From: Flavivirga rizhaonensis
GTDB taxonomy: Bacteria; Bacteroidota; Bacteroidia; Flavobacteriales; Flavobacteriaceae
DNA: 64,000 nt
Assembly (NCBI RefSeq): GCF_004791695.1
Contig: NZ_SRSO01000010.1
Location: forward strand, 78,893-142,892
Direction of reading: 5' to 3'
The translations under genes and the position numbers were made by a program. Below, piece after piece: positions 42,620 through 51,334 of the stretch; the stretch's first letter is position 1; every line of letters starts with the position of its first letter. The notes beneath the pieces are model-generated. The model saw only the letters and a list, made by a program, of their open reading frames with translations. It did no database searches and was not told the DNA's origin.

Positions 42620-43219
42620 TTAACTTAAAGCAGCAATTAAATCGGCTTTCTTCATTGAAGAAATACCCTCAACGCCTTTAGCTTTTGCCATCTCTTTTAA
42701 TTCAGCAACTGTAAGCTTACTTAAATCTTGAGTAGCTTCTACTTTTTTAGCAGCTGGTTTAGCTTTTGGTGCAACAGCTTCTTTTTTAGCAGCCGGTTTT
42801 GCCTTTGTTGCTGCTGTTTCAGCTTTTGGTTCTGCTTTTTTAGTTGCTTTTGCTGGAGCAGCTTTTTTAGCTTCCACTTTTTCAACTTTGGCAGCTTTTT
42901 TTGCTCCCGAAGCAGCAATGCTTTCTATTACAATTTCTGTTAAAGATTGACGGTGACCATTTTTAACACGGTATCCTTTACGTCTTTTCTTCTTAAAAAC
43001 TATAACTTTATCACCTTTAAGGTGCTTTAAGACTTTGGCTCCTACTTGAGCTCCGTCTATAGCTGGGGCGCCTACAGTTACTTTGTCACCATCTGCTACT
43101 AGAAGTACGTTATCGAAAGAAACTTTCTTACCTTCTTCTGTTTGTAAACGGTTAACAAAAACTTTTTGGTCTTTTTCAACTTTAAATTGATGCCCTGCTA
43201 TCTCTACAATTGCGTACAT
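42620..43219 (-). CDS. rplU: Ribosomal protein bL21 with Ala/Lys-rich linker and C-terminal SAP/Rho-N-like domain
   Basis: 199 residues against about 103 for ordinary L21. Residues 1-103 are canonical (MYAIVEIAGHQFKVEKDQ; KKKRRKGYRVKNGHRQSLT). Residues 104-163 are an Ala/Lys/Pro/Glu-rich linker. Residues 166-199 (LSKLTVAELKEMAKAKGVEG to MKKADLIAAL) form a helix-extended-helix of the SAP/Rho-N type, which commonly binds nucleic acid. The extension is in frame with no break and recurs in Flavobacteriaceae (recalled). A strong promoter lies 43 nt upstream. Confidence 0.96.
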   Translation of the reverse strand: MYAIVEIAGHQFKVEKDQKVFVNRLQTEEGKKVSFDNVLLVADGDKVTVGAPAIDGAQVGAKVLKHLKGDKVIVFKKKRRKGYRVKNGHRQSLTEIVIESIAASGAKKAAKVEKVEAKKAAPAKATKKAEPKAETAATKAKPAAKKEAVAPKAKPAAKKVEATQDLSKLTVAELKEMAKAKGVEGISSMKKADLIAALS

Positions 43220-43261
43220 AGCGTAACGTTTTTATTAATTAATTTGTTCAAAAAATGAGTG

Positions 43262-43292
43262 CAAATATACTGCTAATTAATTAAACCGCAAA
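43262..43292 (-). promoter_or_regulatory. rplU-rpmA promoter
   Basis: On the minus strand TTTG (43289-43292), exactly 19 nt, then TATATTTG (43262-43269): a perfect match to the Bacteroidota sigma consensus. It lies 43 nt upstream of the rplU start codon. Confidence 0.8.
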
Positions 43293-43443
43293 CGTTTTAT
43301 CTATTTTGAACGTTTTTTATTTCTGGCCCTTCGATTAAAAAAACCGAGAAATTATCTATTAGCATTAAAAAATAAAATCCTTAAAACAAAGGAGGGTTTT
43401 TTGGTTATAAATCGTTTAACACCTAATAAAAATGCTATTATTT

Positions 43444-43542
43444 ATGAAAAAACTCAAAGAAAAACTCAAAGAAAAAACAAAAAAATTTAATGAATTCATT
43501 AAAGAATTGCCAGCAGCGGCTTCTTATGTCTTAAGGCATTAA
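43444..43542 (+). CDS. Possible 32-residue basic small protein
   Basis: ATG at 43444 opens a 32-codon frame: MKKLKEKLKEKTKKF, then NEFIKELPAAASYVLRH. It would be an amphipathic Lys-rich helix. The surrounding 335-nt intergenic region has no other gene on the plus strand and no clear promoter. It may be a real micro-protein or a chance frame in A-rich DNA. Confidence 0.3.
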   Translation: MKKLKEKLKEKTKKFNEFIKELPAAASYVLRH

Positions 43543-43554
43543 CTGTTTATTAAT

Positions 43555-44010
43555 TTAAAGGTGGTTTTGAGGAATATTTTTGGTTCTTTTAAAAAACTGC
43601 ATAACGGTAAGTGTAGCTACCACTGTAGTTGCTAACCCCATAACAGCGACTATAAAAGTCACCATACCAATATCTACATTAAAATCACCTTTAATTGTTT
43701 GGAGTAATTCTGGTAAAAAGGCAGCATTAATTTCTGTAGCATAAAACAAGAAAAAAACAGTAAATATTAATGTTGCTATAAAACCTGTAACAACGCCTGT
43801 TTTAAAACCTTCATCGTAAGTAAAAGTTTCTGGGTTTTCAAGTTTTTTTAAACGTACGACTTCACATATTCCGAAAGCAGTAATAACCGCATTAAAAAAA
43901 CTAAATGCAGGATTAATGTGTTTATTAAATAATGCTAAAATTAAAAAATAAGAGATTAGTAAAGCACTTGTAAAAAACCCAAATCGAATGGAGAGTGATA
44001 TTTTTTTCAT
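43555..44010 (-). CDS. DUF4199 membrane protein
   Basis: 151 residues, four predicted membrane helices (about 9-27, 33-50, 71-92, 115-140), with ENPETFTYDEGFKTGVVTGF between helices 2 and 3, the DUF4199 signature. A Bacteroidota-specific inner-membrane family of unknown function, often next to glycosyltransferase or lipid genes, but not here. Confidence 0.87.
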   Translation of the reverse strand: MKKISLSIRFGFFTSALLISYFLILALFNKHINPAFSFFNAVITAFGICEVVRLKKLENPETFTYDEGFKTGVVTGFIATLIFTVFFLFYATEINAAFLPELLQTIKGDFNVDIGMVTFIVAVMGLATTVVATLTVMQFFKRTKNIPQNHL

Positions 44011-44110
44011 CTTCTTGCTGGTTTACATGTACTTAAATTTCGTAAAAATTTATGTATAAAAATAATTTTGAAGCTACTTTTTTAATTAAAACAATATGTT
44101 TTTAAGTGAA

Positions 44111-44998
44111 TTAACCTTGTTTTGACTGTTTTTTGTGCGATAAATACACTCCTAATAAGATAATAACACTAGCGACTCCCTGAAGCAGGCTAAATACTTC
44201 TCCATCTAAAAAACCCCACATTAAAGCCACAATTGGCATCACAAAGGTTACTGAAGAGGCAAATACAGGCGTTGACATATGTACGAGCTTATTAAATAAT
44301 ATTTTTGCCATAGCTGTGCCAAAAAACGACAGAATCGTAATGTAAACCATTGCCATTTTAAATTCTGGGTTTTCAAATGTTTGCGCCGAGAAGAAATCTG
44401 TAAACAATAAAATAATTATTGCTGGAATTATAATAGCTACAAAATTACCAGTTGCTATTGTTAATGGTTTAACATGTTGTAAATATTTCTTAATAATATT
44501 AACGTTAGCTGCATACATAAGGGTTGATAAAATCACGAAAATTGCATATAAATAATTTTGATTAGGGTTTAAATGTGCGCCTTTAAAAATTAATATTGCT
44601 GTTCCTATAAATCCTATTATAACCCCTAATATTTGTCGCTTTGTAGATGCTATCTTAAAAACAGCGAAGCCCAGTAAAATAGTATTTAGAGGTACTAATG
44701 AATTTAATATAGAAACTACTGCACTATCAATTTCGGTTTCTGCTATAGCAAAGAAAAAAGCTGGTATTAAAGACCCTAAAAGACCAGAGATTATAATCCA
44801 TTTCCAATCAGATATTTTAATGGTTTTAATAGTTTTAAAACCCATTGCAAAAAGAAAAAGCCCTGTAATAATGATTCGCAAAGCGCCTAATTGGTATGGT
44901 GTTAGCCCTAAAAGCGATTTTTTAATTAAAATAAATGAGCTTCCCCATATTACTGAAAGTACAAAAAGATAAACCCATTTTGATTTAATGTTGTTCAT
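44111..44998 (-). CDS. EamA/DMT-family transporter
   Basis: 295 residues, ten predicted helices in two EamA repeats: WVYLFVLSVIWGSSFILIKK, GALRIIITGLFL in the first; LMYAANVNIIKKYL and FASSVTFVMPIVALMWG in the second. An inner-membrane drug/metabolite exporter; the substrate is not predictable. Monocistronic and divergent from the HMA lipoprotein gene. Confidence 0.92.
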   Translation of the reverse strand: MNNIKSKWVYLFVLSVIWGSSFILIKKSLLGLTPYQLGALRIIITGLFLFAMGFKTIKTIKISDWKWIIISGLLGSLIPAFFFAIAETEIDSAVVSILNSLVPLNTILLGFAVFKIASTKRQILGVIIGFIGTAILIFKGAHLNPNQNYLYAIFVILSTLMYAANVNIIKKYLQHVKPLTIATGNFVAIIIPAIIILLFTDFFSAQTFENPEFKMAMVYITILSFFGTAMAKILFNKLVHMSTPVFASSVTFVMPIVALMWGFLDGEVFSLLQGVASVIILLGVYLSHKKQSKQG

Positions 44999-45091
44999 TT
45001 AGAGCGGTTTTAGAAATCACAAAATTCTACTTTTTAATGCAATAAACAGCTTTATTTAGTAGTTTTGTAAACAACTTAATACTTATAAATA

Positions 45092-45481
45092 ATGAACATA
45101 TTAAAAAATATTATAGCAATTGCAATGGTACTATTAATTACCATAAGCTGCAAAAATGAAACTAAGCCAGAAGTTAAAACTATAGAAGTTGCGACTGAGA
45201 CTGCTACTAAAGAATTAGACCCTAATGCTACTTACGCAAAAGCAGAATTTACTATTGATGGTATGACTTGTGCTATTGGATGCGCAAAAACCATTGAGAA
45301 AAACATTGCTAAAATGGAAGGTGTAAAATCTGCAACTGTAGATTTTGACAGAAAATTAGCCATGGTAGAATATAACGACGCTAAAGTAACACCTACTTCT
45401 CTTGAAGAAACGGTTACTAAGGTTGCAGATATTTACAAAGTTAGCGACATGAAAACGGTTGAAGGTTTCTCAACTAAATAA
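45092..45481 (+). CDS. Lipoprotein with heavy-metal-associated (HMA) domain
   Basis: 129 residues. Lipoprotein signal MNILKNIIAIAMVLLITISC (lipobox ISC). The HMA domain spans about 48-115 with IDGMTCAIGCAKTIEKN; spacing between the two Cys is CxxxC instead of the usual CxxC, which may alter metal preference. It is probably a periplasmic copper or related metal-binding protein. No P-type ATPase gene is nearby. Confidence 0.88.
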   Translation: MNILKNIIAIAMVLLITISCKNETKPEVKTIEVATETATKELDPNATYAKAEFTIDGMTCAIGCAKTIEKNIAKMEGVKSATVDFDRKLAMVEYNDAKVTPTSLEETVTKVADIYKVSDMKTVEGFSTK

Positions 45482-45538
45482 AGCATGTTGTTCTAAAAAG
45501 GGGTGTAAGCTTCTTTAAAAAACCCATATTAAATACAA

Positions 45539-45567
45539 AGCTTCTCTATTACAGAGGAGCTTTTTTA
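45539..45567 (+). terminator. Terminator after the HMA lipoprotein
   Basis: A 10-bp stem AAGCTTCTCT / AGAGGAGCTT with a 5-nt loop and one G-T pair, then a T-run. It lies 58 nt past the stop codon. Confidence 0.8.
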
Positions 45568-45920
45568 ATAGGTAGCAGATTGGACATGCCAGGTTAGAAG
45601 AGTTCTCGGCGTTATTTTTAAATTACAGATGTAAGATTCCCTTTTGCAAGAAAAATTGTTAGTTAGAGATATTATTGTTTCTTTTAAGCAAATCGCGTAT
45701 TTGCTTACCAATAATTGAAGAGATAAAATTTTCCGTGGTATAAAACATTATAATGAGAGCTTATTAAAGTTCTATATTAAAAAGGGAATTGCTTACATCC
45801 TAAATTTTATTTGTGACAGAGTTAAGAATGATACTTTTTTGGCGCCGCTCCAAACTCACAAGAAATCTTAATGCCTCTTCGAGGATGACAAGAAACACCT
45901 AGCAATGACAATAACTACTT
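45568..45920. other. Gene-free accessory intergenic stretch
   Basis: No convincing gene. A 29-codon minus-strand frame (MFYTTENFISS..., start at 45748) is too short to trust. 45875-45912 (CCTCTTCGAGGATGACAAG...AGCAATGACA) looks like a worn copy of a dispersed repeat. Confidence 0.4.
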
Positions 45921-46169
45921 TTACTCACGTTCCATATATATTATGTCGTTTGCTGCAATGCATAATTTTATATTCTTTATAGTCATATTCACAGGAATTA
46001 ACCCCCGATTATTAAAATAGATATGTGGAAATAATTTAAAAAATGCGTCGAATTCTTTTTTTGATAAAGCATCAACTCCTATGTTGTAAGCTTGATCTGC
46101 ATAAATAATTCCAAGAACATTTAGCCCCGTTTTGCAATGTTGTTTAATAGTATTTGAAAAGGCAAGTGT
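45921..46169 (-). pseudogene. C-terminal remnant of an unrecognised protein gene
   Basis: The minus strand is open for about 82 codons (LAFSNTIKQHCKTGLNVLG; IGVDALSKKEFDAFFKLFP; LCIAANDIIYMERE, stop at 45921), with protein-like composition. There is no start codon near its upstream end, where an in-frame stop occurs. It looks like the tail of a truncated gene. The family is not recognised. Confidence 0.4.
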
Positions 46170-46210
46170 TTAAAAAATTACTACTATACAAACCGTTGTA
46201 ATTAGACAAC

Positions 46211-46615
46211 TCATTTTTTTCCTTTGGTTTTTTTGTAAATGGTACGAAGTCTATCCTCCCAATCCACTGACCAATCGTAAAAACTAGACAATGGCTCAAC
46301 AAGACTCTTTCCAAACTCTGTTAACGTATATTCTACACGTGGAGGCACCTCGGGATATACCTTTCGTGAAATCATTCCATATCTAAGTAGTGTTTTTAGT
46401 GTCTGCGACAACATTTTAGGGGAAATGCCAATGACCTGTCTCTGTAAATCGCTATTTCGTTTTGTCCCCTGCATCAAAGTAGTTAAGATTAATAGAGTCC
46501 ATTTATCCGCTATCAAAGCAAAGGATACCTGTATAATACAGTTCTCATCAAAAACGGTTCTAGCGTTCAAAGATTCTAAGTATGAAATTTTTTTGATTTT
46601 TTTTTCTGCTTCCAT
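46211..46615 (-). CDS. HxlR-family transcriptional regulator
   Basis: 134 residues, winged helix: CIIQVSFALIADKWTLLILT, GTKRNSDLQRQVIGISPKML (recognition helix region), SRKVYPEVPPRVEYTLTEFG (wing). C26 in ENCIIQ is at the position of the redox- or electrophile-sensing Cys of many HxlR proteins. It is divergent from the SnoaL/NmrA pair, which it probably controls in response to aldehydes, quinones or oxidants. Confidence 0.93.
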   Translation of the reverse strand: MEAEKKIKKISYLESLNARTVFDENCIIQVSFALIADKWTLLILTTLMQGTKRNSDLQRQVIGISPKMLSQTLKTLLRYGMISRKVYPEVPPRVEYTLTEFGKSLVEPLSSFYDWSVDWEDRLRTIYKKTKGKK

Positions 46616-46684
46616 TACTATTGTTTATTTATTTACTACCCAAAAGTAAGCTATGCACTATTCAGTGCTCTCTTGCGCGATGTA

Positions 46685-46703
46685 AGTATACTACATAAAT
46701 TTG
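46685..46703 (+). promoter_or_regulatory. Promoter and possible HxlR operator
   Basis: The 8-bp palindrome AGTATACT (46685-46692), within GTAAGTATACTAC, lies immediately before a TAAATTTG box (46696-46703) that points to the SnoaL-like gene. Its place in the divergent region suits an HxlR operator, but this is inferred. Confidence 0.45.
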
Positions 46704-46734
46704 TAAAATAATTAGAAATTTAATAAATAATAAG

Positions 46735-47289
46735 ATGAAAACAAAAACATTCAACTCAATACTGGCAATCTTAATTGCTGTATTTCTGGCAAATATGTAT
46801 TCGGGTCAAGCTCAAAAAAAGCATACCGAAACAAATAGTGAGGCCATTTCAATAAATGAAAAAAAACGAGAAAAGATAGTACAGAACCTATTGGAAGCCT
46901 TCAATCTGGGTGCTGAAAGCGTACTCGAGCTTTTTGATGAAGAAGCCATTATTGAATATCCATATGCCTATTCATTGGGTACACCTTCTTCTTTGAATAA
47001 AACACAGTATGGCAATTATTTAAAAGGTGCTCTTGCGAATATGCCCGATATAGCATTCTCACAAGTGAAAAGTTATATGGCAGAAAACCATATCGTATGG
47101 GCAGAATTTCATGGAGAGGTAATTATCCCATCGACAAATCAACTATACAAACAAGACTATGTCGCCCGCATAACGCTCAAAAAAGGAAAGATCATTCACT
47201 ATAAAGAGTACTGGAACCCTATGGCGGTATCAGCTATGGGAGACCATAAAGAAGTTAATAAAATGTTTAATGATAAATCAAAACAATAA
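46735..47289 (+). CDS. SnoaL-like (NTF2-fold) exported protein
   Basis: 184 residues. Signal-peptide-like N-terminus MKTKTFNSILAILIAVFLAN...GQAQ, then an NTF2/SnoaL domain: VLELFDEEAIIEYPYAYSLG, HIVWAEFHGEVIIPSTN, DYVARITLKKGKIIHYKEYW. Such domains bind small molecules or act as lyases/isomerases. It forms an apparent operon with the NmrA-like gene (4 nt). Codon choice is less AT-biased than its neighbours. Confidence 0.8.
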   Translation: MKTKTFNSILAILIAVFLANMYSGQAQKKHTETNSEAISINEKKREKIVQNLLEAFNLGAESVLELFDEEAIIEYPYAYSLGTPSSLNKTQYGNYLKGALANMPDIAFSQVKSYMAENHIVWAEFHGEVIIPSTNQLYKQDYVARITLKKGKIIHYKEYWNPMAVSAMGDHKEVNKMFNDKSKQ

Positions 47290-47293
47290 AATT

Positions 47294-48172
47294 ATGAAAA
47301 TAGTAATCGGGGCTGCAGCAGGTAATGTAGGCAGCCGTATAGCAAAAAAAGTATCAGCAGCAAATCATTCAGTTGCATTGTTAGGAAACAGGCTACACGC
47401 TTTAGAAAATTTGAACATCCCAAATTCATCTTCATACGAAGTGGATATGAGTGATGTAGAACAAGTAGTTACACATACAAAAGGAGCAGATGCACTTTTC
47501 TGGCTTGTGCCACCAGCACTTGGAGTATCAAGCCTGAAAGAGTGGTATGATGATGTTATCGCTGCTGGGGTAGCTGCCATTAAAGAAAACAAGATTCCTC
47601 GTGTGGTGGTCCTTTCTTCTCTAGGTGCTGGAGCTTCCGATAACCTGGGTACGGTAACTTACGTAGGGAACATGGAAAAAGCTTTCAAAGAAGTAGCATC
47701 GAATGTGGTTTTCTTAAGACCTGGATATTTTATGGAAAACTTCTTGTTACAAAAGAATGACATCCTTAAAAATGGTTATTTTTCATTCCCGTATGCCACG
47801 GATCATGACATTCCTTTTGTAAGTGCAGACGATATCGGAGATATGGCAGCAGAATACCTTATGGACGCGCGTTGGGCAGGGCAATGGACCAGAAATATTA
47901 TGGGGCCGAGCAATATTACTCTTAAGGAAGCGGCAGATATTTTCTCAGCAGAGTTACAGCAAGAGATTGTATATAAGCAGGTGAGCTATGATGAAATAAA
48001 AAATCAATTTGCCCAATTTGGCGCTAATGATACTGTTCAAAAAGAATTGGTCGAACTCTATATGGCTCTGGGAGATCCCAACGGTGCCTATGCGACACCT
48101 CGAACATTCGAAGCGCATACACCAACAACTCTTGGAGACGTAATCCGAAATAAGTTTATTTCAAAAAAATAA
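47294..48172 (+). CDS. NmrA/QorB-like NAD(P)-binding protein
   Basis: 292 residues from MKIVIGAAAGNVGSRIAKKV; an in-frame upstream ATG at 47270 would overlap the previous gene by 20 nt. The Rossmann motif GAAAGNVGSRIA is at the N-terminus, with VVVLSSLGAGASDN and VFLRPGYFMENFL later, as in NmrA-type atypical SDRs and QorB quinone reductases. The HxlR regulator and SnoaL partner suggest a reactive-compound response module. Confidence 0.88.
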   Translation: MKIVIGAAAGNVGSRIAKKVSAANHSVALLGNRLHALENLNIPNSSSYEVDMSDVEQVVTHTKGADALFWLVPPALGVSSLKEWYDDVIAAGVAAIKENKIPRVVVLSSLGAGASDNLGTVTYVGNMEKAFKEVASNVVFLRPGYFMENFLLQKNDILKNGYFSFPYATDHDIPFVSADDIGDMAAEYLMDARWAGQWTRNIMGPSNITLKEAADIFSAELQQEIVYKQVSYDEIKNQFAQFGANDTVQKELVELYMALGDPNGAYATPRTFEAHTPTTLGDVIRNKFISKK

Positions 48173-48408
48173 GTAATCAAAAAAGTAGAAAAACACTCCT
48201 CACAAGGTTTAAAGAACATAGGGAGACTTAAGCGCTAATTCCAAAAATTTAGGCTTATTTTTAGGCTAGAAAATATAGAATTCGGTGTTTTCAATAAAAA
48301 AATCAAAGCAAAATATTATAGTTGCTTAGTACCAATTCGAAACAAAGTGCTTGTTGCATATCTGCCCTATGTTTCTTCTACAAAACCCCGTAATCTTAAA
48401 AAAAAGAA
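48173..48408. other. Gene-free stretch before the map remnant
   Basis: AT-rich; no gene, hairpin with T-run, or repeat I can support. Together with 48517-48714, also empty of genes, it separates the NmrA-like gene from gldD on the opposite strand. Confidence 0.4.
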
Positions 48409-48516
48409 ATGTCAATTACACAAGAATCTGAGTTAATCGGAATGAAAAAAATTAGTGAGGTTGTTGGAACTACACTAAAACTAATGAGAGAATACGAAAT
48501 GGAATTATACTATTGA
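48409..48516 (+). pseudogene. N-terminal remnant of a methionine aminopeptidase gene
   Basis: 35 codons: MSITQESELIGMKKISEVVG, then TTLKLMREYEMELYY and a stop. The first 29 residues follow the N-terminus of Bacteroidota type I methionine aminopeptidase (ESE..GM.KIS..V..TLK.MR.Y). The catalytic pita-bread domain is absent, so the gene is truncated. It probably derives from an accessory map copy deleted or displaced by rearrangement. Confidence 0.6.
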
Positions 48517-48714
48517 AAGGTCATTAGCTAACATTATATATGAAATCAGAGCAACTAAAAATCTAAATCGGATTTTTATTCAACTATGACTCCTCTAAAC
48601 AGAAAAATATATTATGAGACCAAAAATAATTTCTAAAACATAAGCACTACTGGCTGCAAAAAACTGAGTTAAAAACAACTGATTCTAAGTTTCTAAGTTA
48701 CACTCTTATTCTTT

Positions 48715-49320
48715 TCATTTCCACTCAATAGTTTCCATAAGATGCCTAATATCTTTTTGCAAGTAATTAGCCGCAGGCAAAATAGAATCGTAATTAGGTC
48801 TTGCATAAAAATACAAGGAACCTGTTAAAAAGTGATTAACGCTATCGGTTACATAAAACTGAGCTGGCGATGCTACATTTCCTTTAACTTCAACAAAACT
48901 TCCATAGACTTTCTTTTCTTCATTAATATATGGATACTCAGGAATTTCATCTGCTTTCGCCATATGTTTTTCTGTAAATTTTCTGGCATCCCTTAAAAAG
49001 CTTGCTAAGTTTTTTTCATCATTTTCAATAGCCTTATAGGTTAAAAAAATGGTTCCTTTTAAGGTTGGGTATTCCAAATTTAATCCATAGCTTTTTGTGG
49101 CAGCTTCAACACTTACTGAATTAATCTTGGTTGCCAGTATATTTGTTTCAAACGAAAAAGGCACATCTACTTTAGCCTCGACGTACTTTGCTCTGGGATA
49201 GTCTAATCTTAAATATCCCTTTGGTTTTGGCACATAATCTCCACCACAAGACACTAGCATAAAAAACCCCAATATTAAAGATGTTTTTAATAAAAAATTG
49301 AAAGTTGGCTTTAAAATCAT
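48715..49320 (-). CDS. gldD: Gliding-motility lipoprotein GldD
   Basis: 201 residues; lipoprotein signal with lipobox VSCGG near 25, then KPKGYLRLDYPRAKY, the GldD signature. SFVEVKGNVASPAQFYVTDS, then FLTGSLYFYARPNYDSILPA, mark the C-terminal half. Required for gliding motility in Flavobacterium johnsoniae and linked to the type IX secretion/motility machinery. It lies 39 nt downstream of gldE. Confidence 0.95.
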   Translation of the reverse strand: MILKPTFNFLLKTSLILGFFMLVSCGGDYVPKPKGYLRLDYPRAKYVEAKVDVPFSFETNILATKINSVSVEAATKSYGLNLEYPTLKGTIFLTYKAIENDEKNLASFLRDARKFTEKHMAKADEIPEYPYINEEKKVYGSFVEVKGNVASPAQFYVTDSVNHFLTGSLYFYARPNYDSILPAANYLQKDIRHLMETIEWK

Positions 49321-49359
49321 ATCGTGTTCAGTTTGCAGTAGTAATCCTTTGATAAAAAA

Positions 49360-50664
49360 TTAAGTAATTGTAAATTTCACAAGTTTAATCCGTTTCCTAT
49401 CTAAAGCTTCTATTGTGAAAACGTAATTTTTAAAATTTATTTTGCTGTTTAATTTCGGAAAACTCCCAGAGATTTCTAATACAAAACCAGCTATGGTTTC
49501 TGCTTCGCCTTTATTATCTTCAAAAATAGTGTCATCTTCAACCTTAATAATTTTATAGAAATCTTTTAAAGCAGTCTTTCCTTCAAAAACAAAATTATTA
49601 TCGTCCAGCTTAGAATACATCAAGTCTTCATCATCAAACTCATCACTTATATCTCCTACAATTTCTTCAATAATATCTTCTAAAGAAATCAAACCCGATG
49701 TGCCTCCATATTCATCTACCACAACTGCCAGATGGACTTTTTTCTCCTGGAATTCAGCCATTAAATCATCTAATTTCTTATTTTCTGGCACAAAGAAAGG
49801 TGCTCGTATTAAACTTACCCAATCAAACTGTTTTCTGTCTATATAGGGCAATAAATCCTTAACATAAAGAATCCCTTTTATAGTGTCTACGTTATCCTCA
49901 TAAACAGGGATTCTGGAATAACCATTTGAAATTATTTCGGGAATTATCTCAGCATACTTTTGCTCTATATTCAATGCAAAAATATCAATTCGAGGACGCA
50001 TAACTTGTTTTGTATCTGTATTACCAAAGGATACAATACCTTGTAAAATCTTGTGTTCTTCTTTAGTTGTATCTTCTTCACTTGTTAATTCTAAAGCTTG
50101 CGAAAGTTGATCTACACTTAAATTAGATTTTTGTTTTCCTAGTTTATTATGAATCGCCAAGGTTACCCCTCGCATTGGCAAACTTATTGGCGATAAAATA
50201 GCATCTAAAATTCGTAACGGATACGCCATAAAAGAAGCAAACTTTAAGTTATTTCTACTCGCATATATTTTAGGTAAAATTTCGCCAAATAATAAAATTA
50301 AGAATGTAATTACAATAACCTCTACTGTAAATTTAATTAGTGGACTTGTAATATTACTAAACATAAAATCACCCAAGAAGGCAAACAAAATAACAATACC
50401 AATATTTATGAAGTTATTGGCTACTAGTATGGTTGCCAATATTTTTTTAGGACGTTTTAATAATTTTGATATAATTTCAATGCGTTTAGAGTTCTCTTCT
50501 AAACCGTCATCAATATCTTTTCTATTAAGGGAAAATAAAGCTACTTCTGCTCCAGAGATAAGCGCAGAACAAACTAAAAGTAAAAACAGTAATACAAAAC
50601 CAGTGACAACTGAAAAATCAATTGTAATGAATAAGGGTTTAAAACTCGAGGGATCAGGATCCAA
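49360..50664 (-). CDS. gldE: Gliding-motility-associated protein GldE
   Basis: 434 residues. The DUF21/CNNM membrane domain (about 15-190, SGAEVALFSLNRKDI near 37) is followed by paired CBS domains (about 210-330, MRPRIDIFAL; DLMAEFQEKKVHLAVVVDEY) and a CorC_HlyC domain at the end. GldE partially overlaps GldD in function in Flavobacterium. The order ssb-gldE-gldD is the standard one. Confidence 0.94.
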   Translation of the reverse strand: MDPDPSSFKPLFITIDFSVVTGFVLLFLLLVCSALISGAEVALFSLNRKDIDDGLEENSKRIEIISKLLKRPKKILATILVANNFINIGIVILFAFLGDFMFSNITSPLIKFTVEVIVITFLILLFGEILPKIYASRNNLKFASFMAYPLRILDAILSPISLPMRGVTLAIHNKLGKQKSNLSVDQLSQALELTSEEDTTKEEHKILQGIVSFGNTDTKQVMRPRIDIFALNIEQKYAEIIPEIISNGYSRIPVYEDNVDTIKGILYVKDLLPYIDRKQFDWVSLIRAPFFVPENKKLDDLMAEFQEKKVHLAVVVDEYGGTSGLISLEDIIEEIVGDISDEFDDEDLMYSKLDDNNFVFEGKTALKDFYKIIKVEDDTIFEDNKGEAETIAGFVLEISGSFPKLNSKINFKNYVFTIEALDRKRIKLVKFTIT

Positions 50665-50690
50665 ATACTATCTTTTTGGTTTAACTTAAA

Positions 50691-51143
50691 TTAAAATGGA
50701 AGATCGTCATTTTCTTCCCCTACAGGTTTGCTAGTTGACGGCTCATTTTCAACAGGTTTTTGAGCCATTGGTTTATTTGCAGCGGCTGCATTATTCTCAC
50801 TCTCCTTTTTGGTTGAAAGAAATGTAAAATCGTTACACTGTATTTCGGTAGAGTATCTCTCATTGCCGCTATCATCCTGCCATTTTCTCGTTTTCAACCT
50901 ACCTTCTATATAAACCTTATCGCCTTTACTCAAATATTTTTCGCAAATCTCAGCTCCTTTGTTTCTAACAACAATATTATGCCATTCTGTATTTGTAACC
51001 CGCTCGTTGGTTTGTTTATTGGTATATGTTTCGTTTGTAGCTAAAGGAAACCGACCAACACAACCACCACCTTCAAAATAATGCATTTTTACTTCATCTC
51101 CTAAATGCCCTATTAGCATGACTTTGTTTAATGTTCCAGACAT
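50691..51143 (-). CDS. ssb: Single-stranded DNA-binding protein
   Basis: 150 residues. The OB fold (MSGTLNKVMLIGHLGDEVKM; TEWHNIVVRNKGAEICEKYL; GDKVYIEGRLKTRKWQD) is followed by a flexible linker and the acidic tip EENDDLPF that recruits repair and replication proteins. It lies between mutY and gldE and is probably transcribed with gldE and gldD. Confidence 0.97.
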   Translation of the reverse strand: MSGTLNKVMLIGHLGDEVKMHYFEGGGCVGRFPLATNETYTNKQTNERVTNTEWHNIVVRNKGAEICEKYLSKGDKVYIEGRLKTRKWQDDSGNERYSTEIQCNDFTFLSTKKESENNAAAANKPMAQKPVENEPSTSKPVGEENDDLPF

Positions 51144-51334
51144 AATTATTGTTTACTTTAGAACGCAAAATTACAATATTGCGCTGCATTTTTTTAAAAT
51201 TAATAAAAAAATATGATTGTTGTATCTAAACTAATCAAAAATAAGGAATTACTAAAAAAATCATTATCCATAAACGCTACAATTTCACTAGAGTGATATT
51301 TCAATTGACTTGATCCGTTAAGTTTAAGGGTTTT

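Noticed and set aside
42728..42943. Phe/Ser/Cys-rich plus-strand frame
   Set aside because: It is the antisense of the Ala/Lys-rich L21 linker; its low complexity explains the lack of stops.
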